A DNA stretch of 64,000 nt from DAOTXS01 sp034435055 (GCA_034435055.1 DAOTXS010000039.1:62001-126000); one strand, 5' to 3'; numbered from the stretch's first letter, positions 1 to 8,034 are shown. Numbers and translations: made by a program. The notes: a model not told the origin generated them from the sequence alone.

Positions 1-293
1 TAGATCGCGCCTTCCGCAAAACGATCCGTCATCGAATCGAGGAATGCGCCAAACTTGCTCACCCGATTGGTCAGCCGGGCAAGCGAGCCGTCGAGCGCGT
101 CAAAAATTCCGGCGGCGATGATAAGCAATCCGCCGAGCCCAAAATTTCCGCACGCCAGCACCACGCCGATACCGCACATTGCCAGAAAACCGACGAGTGT
201 CAGAGTGTTTGGCGTGAAACCAATTTTGCCCAATCCGCCAGCGATGACATTGAGAAACATTTGCACGCGTTGTCGAATCAGATTGCTTAGCAA
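1..293 (-). CDS. CDP-alcohol phosphatidyltransferase, N-terminal part (phosphatidylinositol-phosphate synthase-like)
   Basis: The 3' end lies beyond the window, so only about 97 N-terminal residues are visible. They carry the family signature DxxDGxxAR (D65, D68, G69, A72, R73) followed by G82, D86 and D90, which bind the CDP group and catalytic metals. The stretch FTPNTLTLVGF before it is typical of PIP/archaetidylinositol-phosphate synthases, but PgsA-type PGP synthase cannot be excluded. The enzyme would transfer a polar alcohol phosphate onto CDP-diacylglycerol in the membrane. I chose the TTG start at 293 because GAGGAAAGGGAG lies just upstream. It overlaps the preceding gene by 7 nt and is the last visible gene of the ArsR-headed operon. 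Confidence 0.85.
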   Translation of the reverse strand, partial: MLSNLIRQRVQMFLNVIAGGLGKIGFTPNTLTLVGFLAMCGIGVVLACGNFGLGGLLIIAAGIFDALDGSLARLTNRVSKFGAFLDSMTDRFAEGAI

Positions 294-1432
294 AGTTGCT
301 CCCTTTCCTCATTTCCAATCTCTAACCGCTTAACGTCCACCATTCTCGCTTCACCTTGCGTGATGATCTCCGCCACACACGCGCCAACGGCTGGCGCAAC
401 TGCAAACCCAGCTCCGCCAAATCCCGCGGCAACAATCAGCCCGGCAATTCCCGGCACACGACTGATAATCGGTCGATTGTCCGGCGCCACATCGTAAATC
501 CCGGCGTGTCCACGAATAAATCGCGCATTCGTCATCGCCGGCAAACGCGCGGCGAGATGCTGACGCACCTCATTGACAAAATCGTTTGGCACATTCTCGT
601 CGAACGCATCGGGATTCGTTTCGGCGTTTGCCGGCGTGTTCAATCCGACCATTGTCAAACCGTACGTGTGCGGTCGGAAATGGGCGCCGGTGATGTAATC
701 GATGAATGCGGCGTGACCGGCTTTCAATTCCGGCGGTCGATCAAAAAAGACAACTTGCGCACGTATCGATTGAATGCCGATTTGAACACCCAGTGGTTTG
801 AGCAAGCGATCCGTCCACGCGCCGGCGGCGACGACGATGGTCAGCGCATCGATTTCGCCGACCGTCGTGTCTACTCCGCAAACACGATTCATTTGTACGC
901 GAATATTTTTGACGAGCGTCCCGGTTTTGAAATTCACGCCGAGTTCTTTTGCGCGCGTGGCAAGCGTTGTCGTCGCGGCGAGGGGATCGACAAAGCCGGC
1001 GTCCGGTTCGTATGCGGCAATTGCCACATCGTCGATGCGCGCGTGCGGTTGCAATTCTTTCAACTCCGCCGGCGCAATTCTCTTACTCGTGATACCGATT
1101 TGCGTCTGTCGTTCGATTTCGCCGCGCAGTTTGGTTTCAACCGATTGCCCGGCAGTCACGATCAAGCCGGTTTGTGTAAATCCACAACTTGCCCCGACGA
1201 TTGTCTGCCAATTTTGAAAATAATTCCAACTGGCGTGCGCGAGCCGCGCGGTCGTTTCATCGGCGTGGTGCGCGTGGATCAACGCGCCACTCCGTTTTGT
1301 CGCCCCTGATGCAAGCGATCCTTTTTCGACGACGATGACGCGCGTGCCGCGTTGTTGCGCCAACTGAAACGCAACGCTACATCCCAGGATGCCCGCGCCA
1401 AGAATCAATACATCGCACACGAGACGGGTCAT
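287..1432 (-). CDS. FAD-dependent oxidoreductase of the DAO family
   Basis: A 381-residue protein with an N-terminal Rossmann FAD site (ILGAGILGCSVAFQLAQ, residues about 9-25), an acidic residue closing the second strand (VVEKGS), and a C-terminal DAO motif (GLIVAAGFGGAGFAVAPAVG). The length and layout fit glycine/sarcosine oxidase-like or 2-hydroxyglutarate oxidase-like enzymes; the substrate cannot be read from sequence. It starts at ATG 1432 in a 4-nt ATGA overlap with the glycosyltransferase stop, so it is translationally coupled. An open frame continues upstream inside that gene, but the FAD motif fixes the start. Its presence between a PimA-like enzyme and a phospholipid synthase is unusual. 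Confidence 0.88.
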   Translation of the reverse strand: MTRLVCDVLILGAGILGCSVAFQLAQQRGTRVIVVEKGSLASGATKRSGALIHAHHADETTARLAHASWNYFQNWQTIVGASCGFTQTGLIVTAGQSVETKLRGEIERQTQIGITSKRIAPAELKELQPHARIDDVAIAAYEPDAGFVDPLAATTTLATRAKELGVNFKTGTLVKNIRVQMNRVCGVDTTVGEIDALTIVVAAGAWTDRLLKPLGVQIGIQSIRAQVVFFDRPPELKAGHAAFIDYITGAHFRPHTYGLTMVGLNTPANAETNPDAFDENVPNDFVNEVRQHLAARLPAMTNARFIRGHAGIYDVAPDNRPIISRVPGIAGLIVAAGFGGAGFAVAPAVGACVAEIITQGEARMVDVKRLEIGNEEREQLC

Positions 1433-2655
1433 GTTGCCGCCTCTCGTTTGTGACGACGCGGCAACTTGAGCAAATTCCGGACGCGCACGATGCGGCGTTT
1501 GTTGGTCGAGGATTTGACTTGGCTCGCCGCTTGTTTCGCGCGCATCAACTCTGAATAATATCCCAGCACGCGTTGCGCAATGATGCTCCAATCGTACTCG
1601 GCGGCTTTGCGTTTGCCGCAATCGCTCATTGCCGCGCGACGTTGTGGATCGTGCAACAAATCGATGAGCGCGTTTGCCAGCGCGGGTTCATCCTTCGGCG
1701 GCACCAGCACTCCTTCGGTGCCGTCGCTGATGACTTGACGATAGCCGGCGATATCGCTGGCGATGATCGGTACGCCCGCCGCCATCGCTTCCAGGAGAAT
1801 GATGCCAAAGCTTTCAAACCCAGTCGACGGCGCGCAGAAAATCGTCGCGGTACGATAATAACGGGGCAATTCTTCCGGCGACACATAACCGATAAAATGT
1901 ACGCTCCGTAATTTCGTTGCGCGCGCGTATCGAATGAACGGCGCTTTGTCCGTGTCGCTGAACGCGCCGCACACGATGAGTCGCGCGTCCGGCACCACTT
2001 GTTTGGCAAGCTGAAACGCACGAATGAGATGCCGAAAGCCCTTGCGTTTTTCCAAGCGCCCGACAAACAAAATGTTGGGGCGGCCGTCGTTGAACTGTTC
2101 GATGGGTTTCAGAGCGGGAGCCGCAAAACGCTCACAATCGATGCCGTTCGGGATAATCGTGTACTCGCCGGGAAAATATCGCGTGATATATTCGCGCACG
2201 GCGTCGGAAACAAAAATGCGTCCGTCCAGTCGATTGATCACGCGGCTGACGAGCGGGCGCATATATTCGTACAGGACATTCGATTCGCGGTACGCGTGGA
2301 ACGTGCCGACGTTGAGCGCGTGCGAGTGTCGCAGGACAACAAGCGATAGAATTGGCACGGTCGGTTCGTGCACGTGTACCACGTCGAAATTTTCATCCTT
2401 CAAGATTTTTTTGACGCGGCGATACACTTGCGGCGAGAGGGTAATACGCGCTTTGGATCCGCTAAACGACACTGGCGCAACCGCGCCGCTCACTTTGATG
2501 ACGTGATCGCCCAACACATCTTCGTCGGTGGTCGACGCGGCGATGATGCGCGTGTCGTGTCCCCACGCGCGAAAATGTTTGTCGAGTGCGGTGATGTGTT
2601 CCGTCACTCCACCGGGATATGGAAAGTCATACGGAGTTACAAGCGCGATTTTCAT
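1429..2655 (-). CDS. GT4 glycosyltransferase, PimA-like (phosphatidylinositol mannosyltransferase candidate)
   Basis: This 408-residue GT-B enzyme has the N-terminal glycine loop (YPGGVTEH), the membrane-facing catalytic His in TFHAY (H120), the donor-phosphate pair in FVGRLEKRKGF (R200, K203/K205) and the EX7E motif (E281, E289). From memory, these positions fall within a few residues of the catalytic residues of mycobacterial PimA (H118, R196, K202, E274), and length is similar. The predicted role is transfer of a sugar, probably mannose from GDP-mannose, to a phosphatidylinositol-like lipid on the cytoplasmic face. Other GT4 lipid glycosyltransferases look alike. The start at ATG 2655 overlaps the thioesterase stop by 4 nt. 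Confidence 0.85.
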   Translation of the reverse strand: MKIALVTPYDFPYPGGVTEHITALDKHFRAWGHDTRIIAASTTDEDVLGDHVIKVSGAVAPVSFSGSKARITLSPQVYRRVKKILKDENFDVVHVHEPTVPILSLVVLRHSHALNVGTFHAYRESNVLYEYMRPLVSRVINRLDGRIFVSDAVREYITRYFPGEYTIIPNGIDCERFAAPALKPIEQFNDGRPNILFVGRLEKRKGFRHLIRAFQLAKQVVPDARLIVCGAFSDTDKAPFIRYARATKLRSVHFIGYVSPEELPRYYRTATIFCAPSTGFESFGIILLEAMAAGVPIIASDIAGYRQVISDGTEGVLVPPKDEPALANALIDLLHDPQRRAAMSDCGKRKAAEYDWSIIAQRVLGYYSELMRAKQAASQVKSSTNKRRIVRVRNLLKLPRRHKREAAT

Positions 2656-3125
2656 CGGAGCATATTTTCTGGCATTTGCACCGCAATCACTTCGCCGCGC
2701 GCGCACAACTCACCGTTCGCACTCAACGTCAGCGTCATCGTCACTTTGCGTCCCTTGATCTCTTTCACTTTGGCGCGCACTTGGAGCGTTGCATCAATCG
2801 GGGTTGGGCGCAAATAATCGACGTGAAGTGAGCCGGTCACAAAACGAAACGGCGGCTCGGTATCCATTGCACGATTCTCGGCGCGGTACATTGCCGCGGC
2901 GGCGGTGCCGGTGCCGTGACAATCGATGAGCGAGGCGATGAGTCCGCCGTACACAAAGCCGGGAATTGCGGTATGGTACGCGCGCGGCACAAAATGACAA
3001 ACCGATTCATCGCCGTCCCAATAACTTTTGATTTGCAAACCGTGTTCGTTCAGGCGGCCACAACCATAACAGTGCGCGAGCTGATCGGGGTAATAATCTT
3101 GAAACGCTTTTTGATTCATAGACAA
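2652..3125 (-). CDS. PaaI-type hotdog-fold thioesterase
   Basis: A single hotdog-domain protein of 157 residues. The segment HCYGCGRLNEHGLQI followed by IPGFVYGGLIASLIDCHG is the typical PaaI/YiiD layout, with a catalytic acidic residue on the long helix (D of SLIDCHG). It probably hydrolyses an acyl-CoA or acyl-ACP. Two starts are possible: TTG at 3125, with GGAG 5 nt upstream, or ATG at 3119 with wider spacing; I list the longer form. It lies between the GNAT gene and the PimA-like gene and overlaps the latter by 4 nt, so a role in acyl-chain supply for the same lipid pathway is possible but unproven. Confidence 0.85.
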   Translation of the reverse strand: MSMNQKAFQDYYPDQLAHCYGCGRLNEHGLQIKSYWDGDESVCHFVPRAYHTAIPGFVYGGLIASLIDCHGTGTAAAAMYRAENRAMDTEPPFRFVTGSLHVDYLRPTPIDATLQVRAKVKEIKGRKVTMTLTLSANGELCARGEVIAVQMPENMLR

Positions 3126-3127
3126 GC

Positions 3128-3577
3128 TTACTCCAGCATCATCACAAACTGAATATCTTGATCGTTCCGCGCGTATTCAGTAAATCCACAGCGTCGGTAA
3201 AGTTCAATCGCATCGTGCCAGCCGGGTGTGGTTGCCACGCGAACCTGTTTAAAGTTTTTTTGTCGCGCGATGCTCAATAACCGCGTAACGAGCGCGCGCC
3301 CGATGCCGTTCCGACGCCGCGCTTGGCTCACCGATATTCGCACGATGCGCCCGGTATTTTGACTTTCGGTCAATAATGCGCCGGTGCCAACTAGTTTGCC
3401 GTCGATTTCTGCGACGATAAAAGCGTGTTCTCGTTTGAGGTAATTCGTTTCAATGTCGTCGAGGTCTGGGTTTCGCGTCTCGTCGATCCACCCAAAATGT
3501 TCACCGAGACCGGCAAGAACCAAGCGACGAACCGCATCCTGATCGCGCGGCTCGAACGGTCGAATGTGCAGAGACAT
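3128..3577 (-). CDS. GNAT family N-acetyltransferase
   Basis: A 149-residue GNAT protein. The acetyl-CoA binding motif A is visible as RISVSQARRRNGIGRALVTRLL (about residues 79-100), preceded by VGTGALL and followed by the aromatic C-terminal strand (ELYRRCGFTEY). It should acetylate a small amine or peptide amine; the substrate is unknown. The start ATG at 3577 lies 4 nt after the PHP gene stop; the longer open frame upstream overlaps the PHP gene and shows no GNAT similarity. Its stop precedes the TTG start of the thioesterase by only 2 nt, so the genes belong to one transcript. Confidence 0.85.
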   Translation of the reverse strand: MSLHIRPFEPRDQDAVRRLVLAGLGEHFGWIDETRNPDLDDIETNYLKREHAFIVAEIDGKLVGTGALLTESQNTGRIVRISVSQARRRNGIGRALVTRLLSIARQKNFKQVRVATTPGWHDAIELYRRCGFTEYARNDQDIQFVMMLE

Positions 3578-3581
3578 TGCC

Positions 3582-4328
3582 CTAGAATTTATGGCGCGTT
3601 TTAGCCACTCGCCGAATATGTTTGACCGGCAACTTGACGAGACTCTGAAACAATTGCGATGGCCCGATCTTGGCAAGATATTTGATTTCTTCCGCTGTCC
3701 AATAATGTCCATCCACCGTCGTCGTTTTGTCTTTCAGCGCGCACAACAAATCGTCTGCCGATTGACCGGGATAATTCGTTACCGCCGAACCGATGGTCGG
3801 TAGAACGTGCGAATCACTGCCGCCGGTTTCGGCAAGTTTCAAAATGCGACGATTCAAATCTTTGGCTTGTTTTTCGACAACCTTGCCGGCAATCGATGGG
3901 TTGAGTGATTCAAAACCGTCAAAGTAAATCAAATCGTCCGGATGTTTGTGAATGCGAATCAAACCGTTACGCCCAATCGACCGAATTATCCAACTCATCG
4001 GATGCGGGGCGATGACGACGCCGCCTTGTTCGTGTACCTGTGCGATGGTTTTATCGAGTCCTTGCAAAGACCGCACCGGTTTGTCGATGCCAAGCACCAG
4101 CAGATGACCTTCGAGGGTGGTAACTTCCATCCCGGTTAAAACTTGAAATCGATAGTTCCGCCGCGCGGCAAGTTCGCGGGCTTCGTCCGCGCCGTCGAAC
4201 ATATCGTGATCGGTGATTGCAATCAAATCGAGGTCGGTCTTGTGCTCAACGAACTCTAACACTTGTTCGACGGTTGCCATGCCGTCGCTGTGCGTTGTGT
4301 GGATGTGAATATCGGCTTTTCCCATCAT
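3582..4328 (-). CDS. PHP-domain phosphoesterase/phosphatase
   Basis: A 248-residue PHP protein. The metal-binding motifs appear in order: DIHIHTTHSDG (residues 6-16), LDLIAITDHDMF, an APHPMSW histidine near residue 112, and GGSDSHV near residue 189. This is the layout of small PHP phosphoesterases (TrpH-like), which hydrolyse phosphate esters using two or three metals. Its overlap of 4 nt with the acyltransferase upstream (ATGA) and its position inside a lipid glycosylation operon make removal of a phosphate from a lipid precursor or inositol phosphate plausible, but this is inference. Confidence 0.85.
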   Translation of the reverse strand: MMGKADIHIHTTHSDGMATVEQVLEFVEHKTDLDLIAITDHDMFDGADEARELAARRNYRFQVLTGMEVTTLEGHLLVLGIDKPVRSLQGLDKTIAQVHEQGGVVIAPHPMSWIIRSIGRNGLIRIHKHPDDLIYFDGFESLNPSIAGKVVEKQAKDLNRRILKLAETGGSDSHVLPTIGSAVTNYPGQSADDLLCALKDKTTTVDGHYWTAEEIKYLAKIGPSQLFQSLVKLPVKHIRRVAKTRHKF

Positions 4329-5188
4329 TCATCCCAAATTTTCTGAAACATCAACCATTGATCCGGATACTGACGATAATATTTCGCCATAATGTCCGCC
4401 AGCTTTTGCACGCCAGTTCGAATATCGTGCGCCATCTCACCGGTTTTGGCGATTTCCACCGGCGGTTCAATGTACACGATACTGCGATTATCCGGCTGGC
4501 GGACGGCAAAGCCAATGATCACTGGCGCGCCGTACTTGAGCGCAAGTTGCACCGCGCCGTCCGGCATTTGCGCCGGCTTGCCCAAAAAATCGACGATGGG
4601 ACCGGTTCTGGTGATGTCGCGGTCGTACGCCAGCCCGGCGATTTGCTTGTCGCGCAATGCTTTGATGAGCGCGCGCGGCGCAACATCGAGCGGAACCATA
4701 TCGATGCCCTGGCTTTGACGCAGGTTCAGAATGTACCGAAATAATTTTTCCGGCTGGATGCGTTCGTTCGGTACGACAATCCGGGTATTGAGGTACACGG
4801 CAGCCAGTTGAATCACCATATCCCACGCGCCAAAGTGACCCGACCCGGCAATCACCCCTTTGCCAAGTTTCATCGCGTTTTCAAAATGTTCCATTCCGTG
4901 CACGCCGGCAAGTTGTTTGGCGATTTTTTCTTTCGTCAGCCCGTGCGCGCGAAAGAGATCGAAATAATTCTTGAGCAGATTTTGATAAGCACGGCGCGCA
5001 ACGGCATTCATTTGCGCGGGTGAGGCATCATCACCTAAAACGCGGCGCAGATTGTAACGATACGTGGTCTGATTCTTGAAAGTGAACCAGTATGCTAGAT
5101 CGCCCAAGCGCGCGAATAACCAATAACCCCAGCGAGCGGGAAGGCGGGGACAAATCAAACCGGCAAGGCGAAATAGATAATAACGCAT
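4325..5188 (-). CDS. LpxL/HtrB/PatA-family lysophospholipid or lipid-sugar acyltransferase (first copy)
   Basis: A 287-residue protein of the LpxL_LpxM_like family. The catalytic HX4D motif is GHFGAWD (H118, D123) and the C-terminal block QWLMFQKIWDE is also characteristic. An N-terminal hydrophobic segment (residues about 1-35) would anchor it at the inner face of the membrane. In Gram-negatives this family makes lipid A; in actinobacteria the relative PatA acylates phosphatidylinositol mannosides. No lipid A genes are seen here, and the PimA-like neighbour favours the second role. Only 7 nt separate it from the second copy upstream. Confidence 0.87.
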   Translation of the reverse strand: MRYYLFRLAGLICPRLPARWGYWLFARLGDLAYWFTFKNQTTYRYNLRRVLGDDASPAQMNAVARRAYQNLLKNYFDLFRAHGLTKEKIAKQLAGVHGMEHFENAMKLGKGVIAGSGHFGAWDMVIQLAAVYLNTRIVVPNERIQPEKLFRYILNLRQSQGIDMVPLDVAPRALIKALRDKQIAGLAYDRDITRTGPIVDFLGKPAQMPDGAVQLALKYGAPVIIGFAVRQPDNRSIVYIEPPVEIAKTGEMAHDIRTGVQKLADIMAKYYRQYPDQWLMFQKIWDE

Positions 5189-5195
5189 AGGATTT

Positions 5196-6140
5196 CTACG
5201 ACGAATTTGTTTTGGTCGATGATTGGGGCCGGCTCAGACTAGGAATTTTGCGCCGCGCCGTCGCGTTGTCTTTCCACATGGGGCGGAAAATGTACCACTG
5301 TTCCGGCGCGGTGAGAATCATTGCTTCCAAGCGATGCGCAATCAATTGCATCCCGGTTTGCAAATCTTGTTGACGATTTGCCGTGCGTTCGAGGACAAGC
5401 GGGGGAAACGAGTGGACAAGGATGCGTCCATCGGGCGTAACGCCCGGCACCCCCACGATGATTGCCGCGCCGGTCATCAGCGCAATCTGTGCGGGTCCCG
5501 CTGGAAAATCCGTTTCGGTGTTGAAGAAGGTCACGGGAACGGTAGTCATATCGAAATGATGCGTCACGCCAAAATCGAGCAGTAATCCAACGATTTCGTT
5601 GCGCTTGAGCGCCTCGATCATTTTGCGCGGTGCGCGATCATACGGAAACAAGGTTACTTTATTCTCGGTGCGCGCGCGCGTCAACAAATTCATCAATTGA
5701 GGAGGACGCAAAGTTTCTCCGACGAGAGTGATTGGTTTGAAGCGATGTGCGACCACAGCGGCGGGAATGTCCATATTTCCGTAATGCGCCGACACCAGAA
5801 TCACGCCTTTACCGCGCGCAATCGCCTGCTCAAAATGTTCCGGGTTGGCAAAGGTGACACGTGCCTCAAATTCATCCAATGTCGCGCTGGGGTACAGCAT
5901 CATATCGTGCATAAGCCGAGTGAAATTTTGAAAGGCAGCGCGCGTAACGCGTTGCACGTCTGGATGATGGGTTGGCTTGCCCAGCACGTGTGCAAAATTT
6001 TCTTGCGCAATCCGGCGGCGCAACGGCATCATGTAATAACCAACCCAGCCGATGAATGTCGCCACGCTCATGCTCAACCAACGCGGTGTTGCGCTCACCA
6101 AGACCATGCCCAAACGCCATGCCCAATAAAGTGCGATCAC
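5196..6140 (-). CDS. LpxL/HtrB/PatA-family acyltransferase (second copy)
   Basis: A 314-residue paralogue of the downstream gene with the HX4D motif in SAHYGNMD (H119, D124) and the C-terminal QWYIFRPMWKD block. The hydrophobic N-terminus (residues 1-40) suggests membrane association. Translation starts at GTG 6140, preceded by AGGA at 6-nt spacing; it follows the ArsR gene by 23 nt. The C-terminal tail beyond about residue 292 is Ser/Thr/Arg-rich and looks unstructured. Two copies side by side could add two acyl chains, as happens in mannoside lipids of actinobacteria; that comparison is inference. Confidence 0.87.
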   Translation of the reverse strand: MIALYWAWRLGMVLVSATPRWLSMSVATFIGWVGYYMMPLRRRIAQENFAHVLGKPTHHPDVQRVTRAAFQNFTRLMHDMMLYPSATLDEFEARVTFANPEHFEQAIARGKGVILVSAHYGNMDIPAAVVAHRFKPITLVGETLRPPQLMNLLTRARTENKVTLFPYDRAPRKMIEALKRNEIVGLLLDFGVTHHFDMTTVPVTFFNTETDFPAGPAQIALMTGAAIIVGVPGVTPDGRILVHSFPPLVLERTANRQQDLQTGMQLIAHRLEAMILTAPEQWYIFRPMWKDNATARRKIPSLSRPQSSTKTNSS

Positions 6141-6163
6141 CCGTTTTCCTACCGTTGTTGGGA

Positions 6164-6445
6164 TTAATTACCGATCAACGTTTCCACTTGACGTTGATAT
6201 GCGTGCAGGCGTGCATGATCGAGCGAGCACAAAACTTCCCGCCCGTTGCGCCGCACCTTGATCAACCCGGTTTGACGGAGACGATGGAGATGCCAGGATA
6301 CAAGCGGTTGACTCATTCGCAGATAGCGCGCGATTTCAGTCACGGTCAACTCGCGCCGCGCTAACTGCTCGACGATGCGCAATCGCGTCGTGTCGCTCAA
6401 CACGCGATAGAAATCGCGCAACTCTTTGAATCCCCGCAAATCCAT
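6164..6445 (-). CDS. ArsR-family winged-helix transcriptional regulator
   Basis: A 93-residue ArsR-type regulator. The helix-turn-helix runs from LTVTEIARYLRMSQ to PLVSWHLHRLRQTGLI (residues about 33-62), followed by the wing KVRRNGREVLCSLD. The metal-binding CxC signature of ArsR/SmtB sensors is absent: only one cysteine is present. It therefore probably senses a non-metal signal or acts by dimer state. It is the first gene of the lipid operon and faces the endonuclease V gene; an inverted repeat in its own upstream region (6467-6484) suggests autoregulation. Confidence 0.88.
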   Translation of the reverse strand: MDLRGFKELRDFYRVLSDTTRLRIVEQLARRELTVTEIARYLRMSQPLVSWHLHRLRQTGLIKVRRNGREVLCSLDHARLHAYQRQVETLIGN

Positions 6446-6466
6446 ACCGCCACATCCAAATCGATG

Positions 6467-6484
6467 TATAAATAATCACTTATA
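6467..6484. promoter_or_regulatory. Candidate ArsR operator, TATAA-N8-TTATA
   Basis: The inverted repeat TATAA (6467-6471) and TTATA (6480-6484) sits about 20 bp upstream of the arsR start. On the minus strand it overlaps the best -10 candidate (TATTTA, paired with TTTCCA at 17 nt). AT-rich imperfect palindromes of this size are typical ArsR-family binding sites. Binding would repress the whole lipid operon. No footprint evidence exists; this is pattern only. Confidence 0.45.
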
Positions 6485-6504
6485 TGTTACGTGGAAACAG
6501 TTTC

Positions 6505-6533
6505 TTGTCAAGTGCTCTGGAACGCGGTATAAT
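6505..6533 (+). promoter_or_regulatory. Sigma70-type promoter of nfi, predicts a leaderless mRNA
   Basis: The -35 box TTGTCA (6505-6510) and the -10 box TATAAT (6528-6533) are separated by 17 nt. The nfi ATG at 6542 begins only 8 nt after the -10 box, so transcription should start at or 1-2 nt before the A of ATG. No ribosome-binding site can fit. The same geometry recurs at 13784-13821. Confidence 0.7.
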
Positions 6534-6541
6534 CGAAGACG

Positions 6542-7243
6542 ATGCAAGTGCCTGGAACTTTGCGCTGGGATGTTTCGCCGCACGAAGCGTTCCAACTACA
6601 ACGTGAGTTAGCGACGCGCGTCATCGAACAAGACCGACTGGCGAAGATCCGCTTCGTTGCCGGGGTCGATGTGGGATTTGAAGGCGAGGGTAATACCACA
6701 TCGCGCGCGGCGGTTGTCGTCTTGCGCTTTCCTGACCTCGTCCCGGTCGATTACACGATTGCGCGATTGCCGGTGACGTTTCCGTACATCCCCGGCTTGC
6801 TCGCCTTCCGCGAAATCCCGGTTGTTTTGCGCGCGCTGGAAAAATTGCAAACCGAACCGGACGTGATCATCGTCGATGGGCAGGGGCGGGCGCATCCGCG
6901 CCGACTGGGAATTGCCAGTCATCTCGGCGTGCTGATCGACCACGTGACGATTGGGTGTGCCAAATCGATTTTGTGCGGCAAGGCGGTCGAACCGCAAAAT
7001 CAGATTGGCGCCTGGTCGCCACTCATCGATCACGGTGAAACGATCGGCGCGGCGTTGCGCATGCGAGTTGGCACGACGCCGGTGTACGTGAGTATCGGTC
7101 ATCGCATCAGTTTGGAACGCGCAATCGAAATCGTGTTGAAATGCGGCAAGGGCTATCGTTTGCCGGAGACTACGCGTTACGCGCATCGTGTTGCCGGCGG
7201 CGAGGACATTCAAATCGATTCTGTGCAAGCGAGTTTGTTTTGA
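6542..7243 (+). CDS. nfi: Endonuclease V (deoxyinosine 3' endonuclease)
   Basis: A 233-residue endonuclease V. The catalytic acidic triad is visible as D43 (AGVDVGF), E91 (AFREIP) and D112 (IVDGQGRAHPR), nearly the same positions as in Thermotoga maritima Nfi. It nicks DNA one phosphodiester 3' of deoxyinosine and other damaged bases. The start ATG at 6542 keeps the usual N-terminal length, and the promoter spacing implies leaderless translation. The stop overlaps the sirtuin start (TGATG), giving a two-gene operon. A C-terminal extension of about 15 residues ends in VQASLF. Confidence 0.93.
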   Translation: MQVPGTLRWDVSPHEAFQLQRELATRVIEQDRLAKIRFVAGVDVGFEGEGNTTSRAAVVVLRFPDLVPVDYTIARLPVTFPYIPGLLAFREIPVVLRALEKLQTEPDVIIVDGQGRAHPRRLGIASHLGVLIDHVTIGCAKSILCGKAVEPQNQIGAWSPLIDHGETIGAALRMRVGTTPVYVSIGHRISLERAIEIVLKCGKGYRLPETTRYAHRVAGGEDIQIDSVQASLF

Positions 7244-8001
7244 TGACGGACAACAGAAAAATTGCGCAAGCGGCTGAATTGATCAAACAATCGCATTATG
7301 CGGTCGCGCTGACCGGCGCGGGTGTTTCGACGCCGTCGGGCATTCCGGATTTTCGCAGTCCTGGGTCGGGGTTGTGGAAAAAAGCCGACCCGTTCAGCGT
7401 GGCGTCGATTTGGGGATTTATCGAAAATCCGCAAGGATTCTACGATTGGCTCAAGCCGCTTGCTAAATTGGCTAAATCTGCTAAACCGAACCCGGCGCAT
7501 TATGCGCTCGCGGAACTTGAAGCAATTGGAAAATTGCGCGCGATCATTACGCAGAACATCGATGATTTACATCAGCGTGCCGGCAGTAAACGCGTGCTTG
7601 AAGTGCATGGTCACATTCGTCAGGCGACGTGCATTCGTTGTTATCATCTGGTCGATGCTGCGCCGTTGTTCGCCAAGTTTGTTGAGGATGGCGATATCCC
7701 AACGTGCGAAGTGTGTGGCGGTGTGATGAAGCCGAACGCCGTGTTATTTGGCGAGATGTTGCCAGTGGGCGTGATGTACGAAGCGAATCAAGAATCGACC
7801 AAATGCGATGTGATGTTGATTGCCGGCTCGTCGCTAGAAGTGGCGCCCGCCGCCGATTTGCCGGTGGTGGCAAAAGAACAAGGCGCCAAGTTGATTTTGG
7901 TCAACAAATCGGCAACCCCGATCGATGCGCAGGCATCAGTCATTTTGCGCGAGGATGTCGCCGTTGCGCTTCCCAAGATCGTCGAGTGGGTGAAGAAATA
8001 A
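7243..8001 (+). CDS. cobB: NAD-dependent protein deacylase, sirtuin (CobB type)
   Basis: A 252-residue Sir2 enzyme. The NAD-binding motif GAGVSTPSGIPDFRS starts at residue 25, the catalytic QNID pair is at 105-108, the catalytic His is H122 (EVHGHI) and the zinc is held by C130, C133, C155 and C158. GSSLEV and VNKSATP complete the Rossmann half. It removes acyl groups from lysines using NAD+ and releases O-acyl-ADP-ribose. The ATG at 7243 overlaps the nfi stop by one base; the frame upstream of this ATG lies inside nfi and lacks family residues. Confidence 0.92.
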   Translation: MTDNRKIAQAAELIKQSHYAVALTGAGVSTPSGIPDFRSPGSGLWKKADPFSVASIWGFIENPQGFYDWLKPLAKLAKSAKPNPAHYALAELEAIGKLRAIITQNIDDLHQRAGSKRVLEVHGHIRQATCIRCYHLVDAAPLFAKFVEDGDIPTCEVCGGVMKPNAVLFGEMLPVGVMYEANQESTKCDVMLIAGSSLEVAPAADLPVVAKEQGAKLILVNKSATPIDAQASVILREDVAVALPKIVEWVKK

Positions 8002-8034
8002 AAACTTGCGGATGAATCAATCCGCAAGTTTTTT
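8001..8034. terminator. Bidirectional intrinsic terminator between cobB and pyrC
   Basis: The hairpin AAAACTTGCGGAT (8001-8013), loop GAATCA, ATCCGCAAGTTTT (8020-8032) is followed by further T residues and preceded by A residues on the other side. It starts at the last base of cobB and covers the pyrC stop, so it can end transcription from both converging operons. Confidence 0.9.

Noticed and set aside
356..1309. Long open frame (317 codons) on the plus strand opposite the DAO gene
   Set aside because: It mirrors the codon structure of the real gene, has no domain-like pattern and no start signal.
7460..7490. Tandem GCTAAA-type repeat within the sirtuin gene
   Set aside because: The encoded LAKLAKSAKPN fits the normal family spacing before PNPAH, so it is not a clear insertion.
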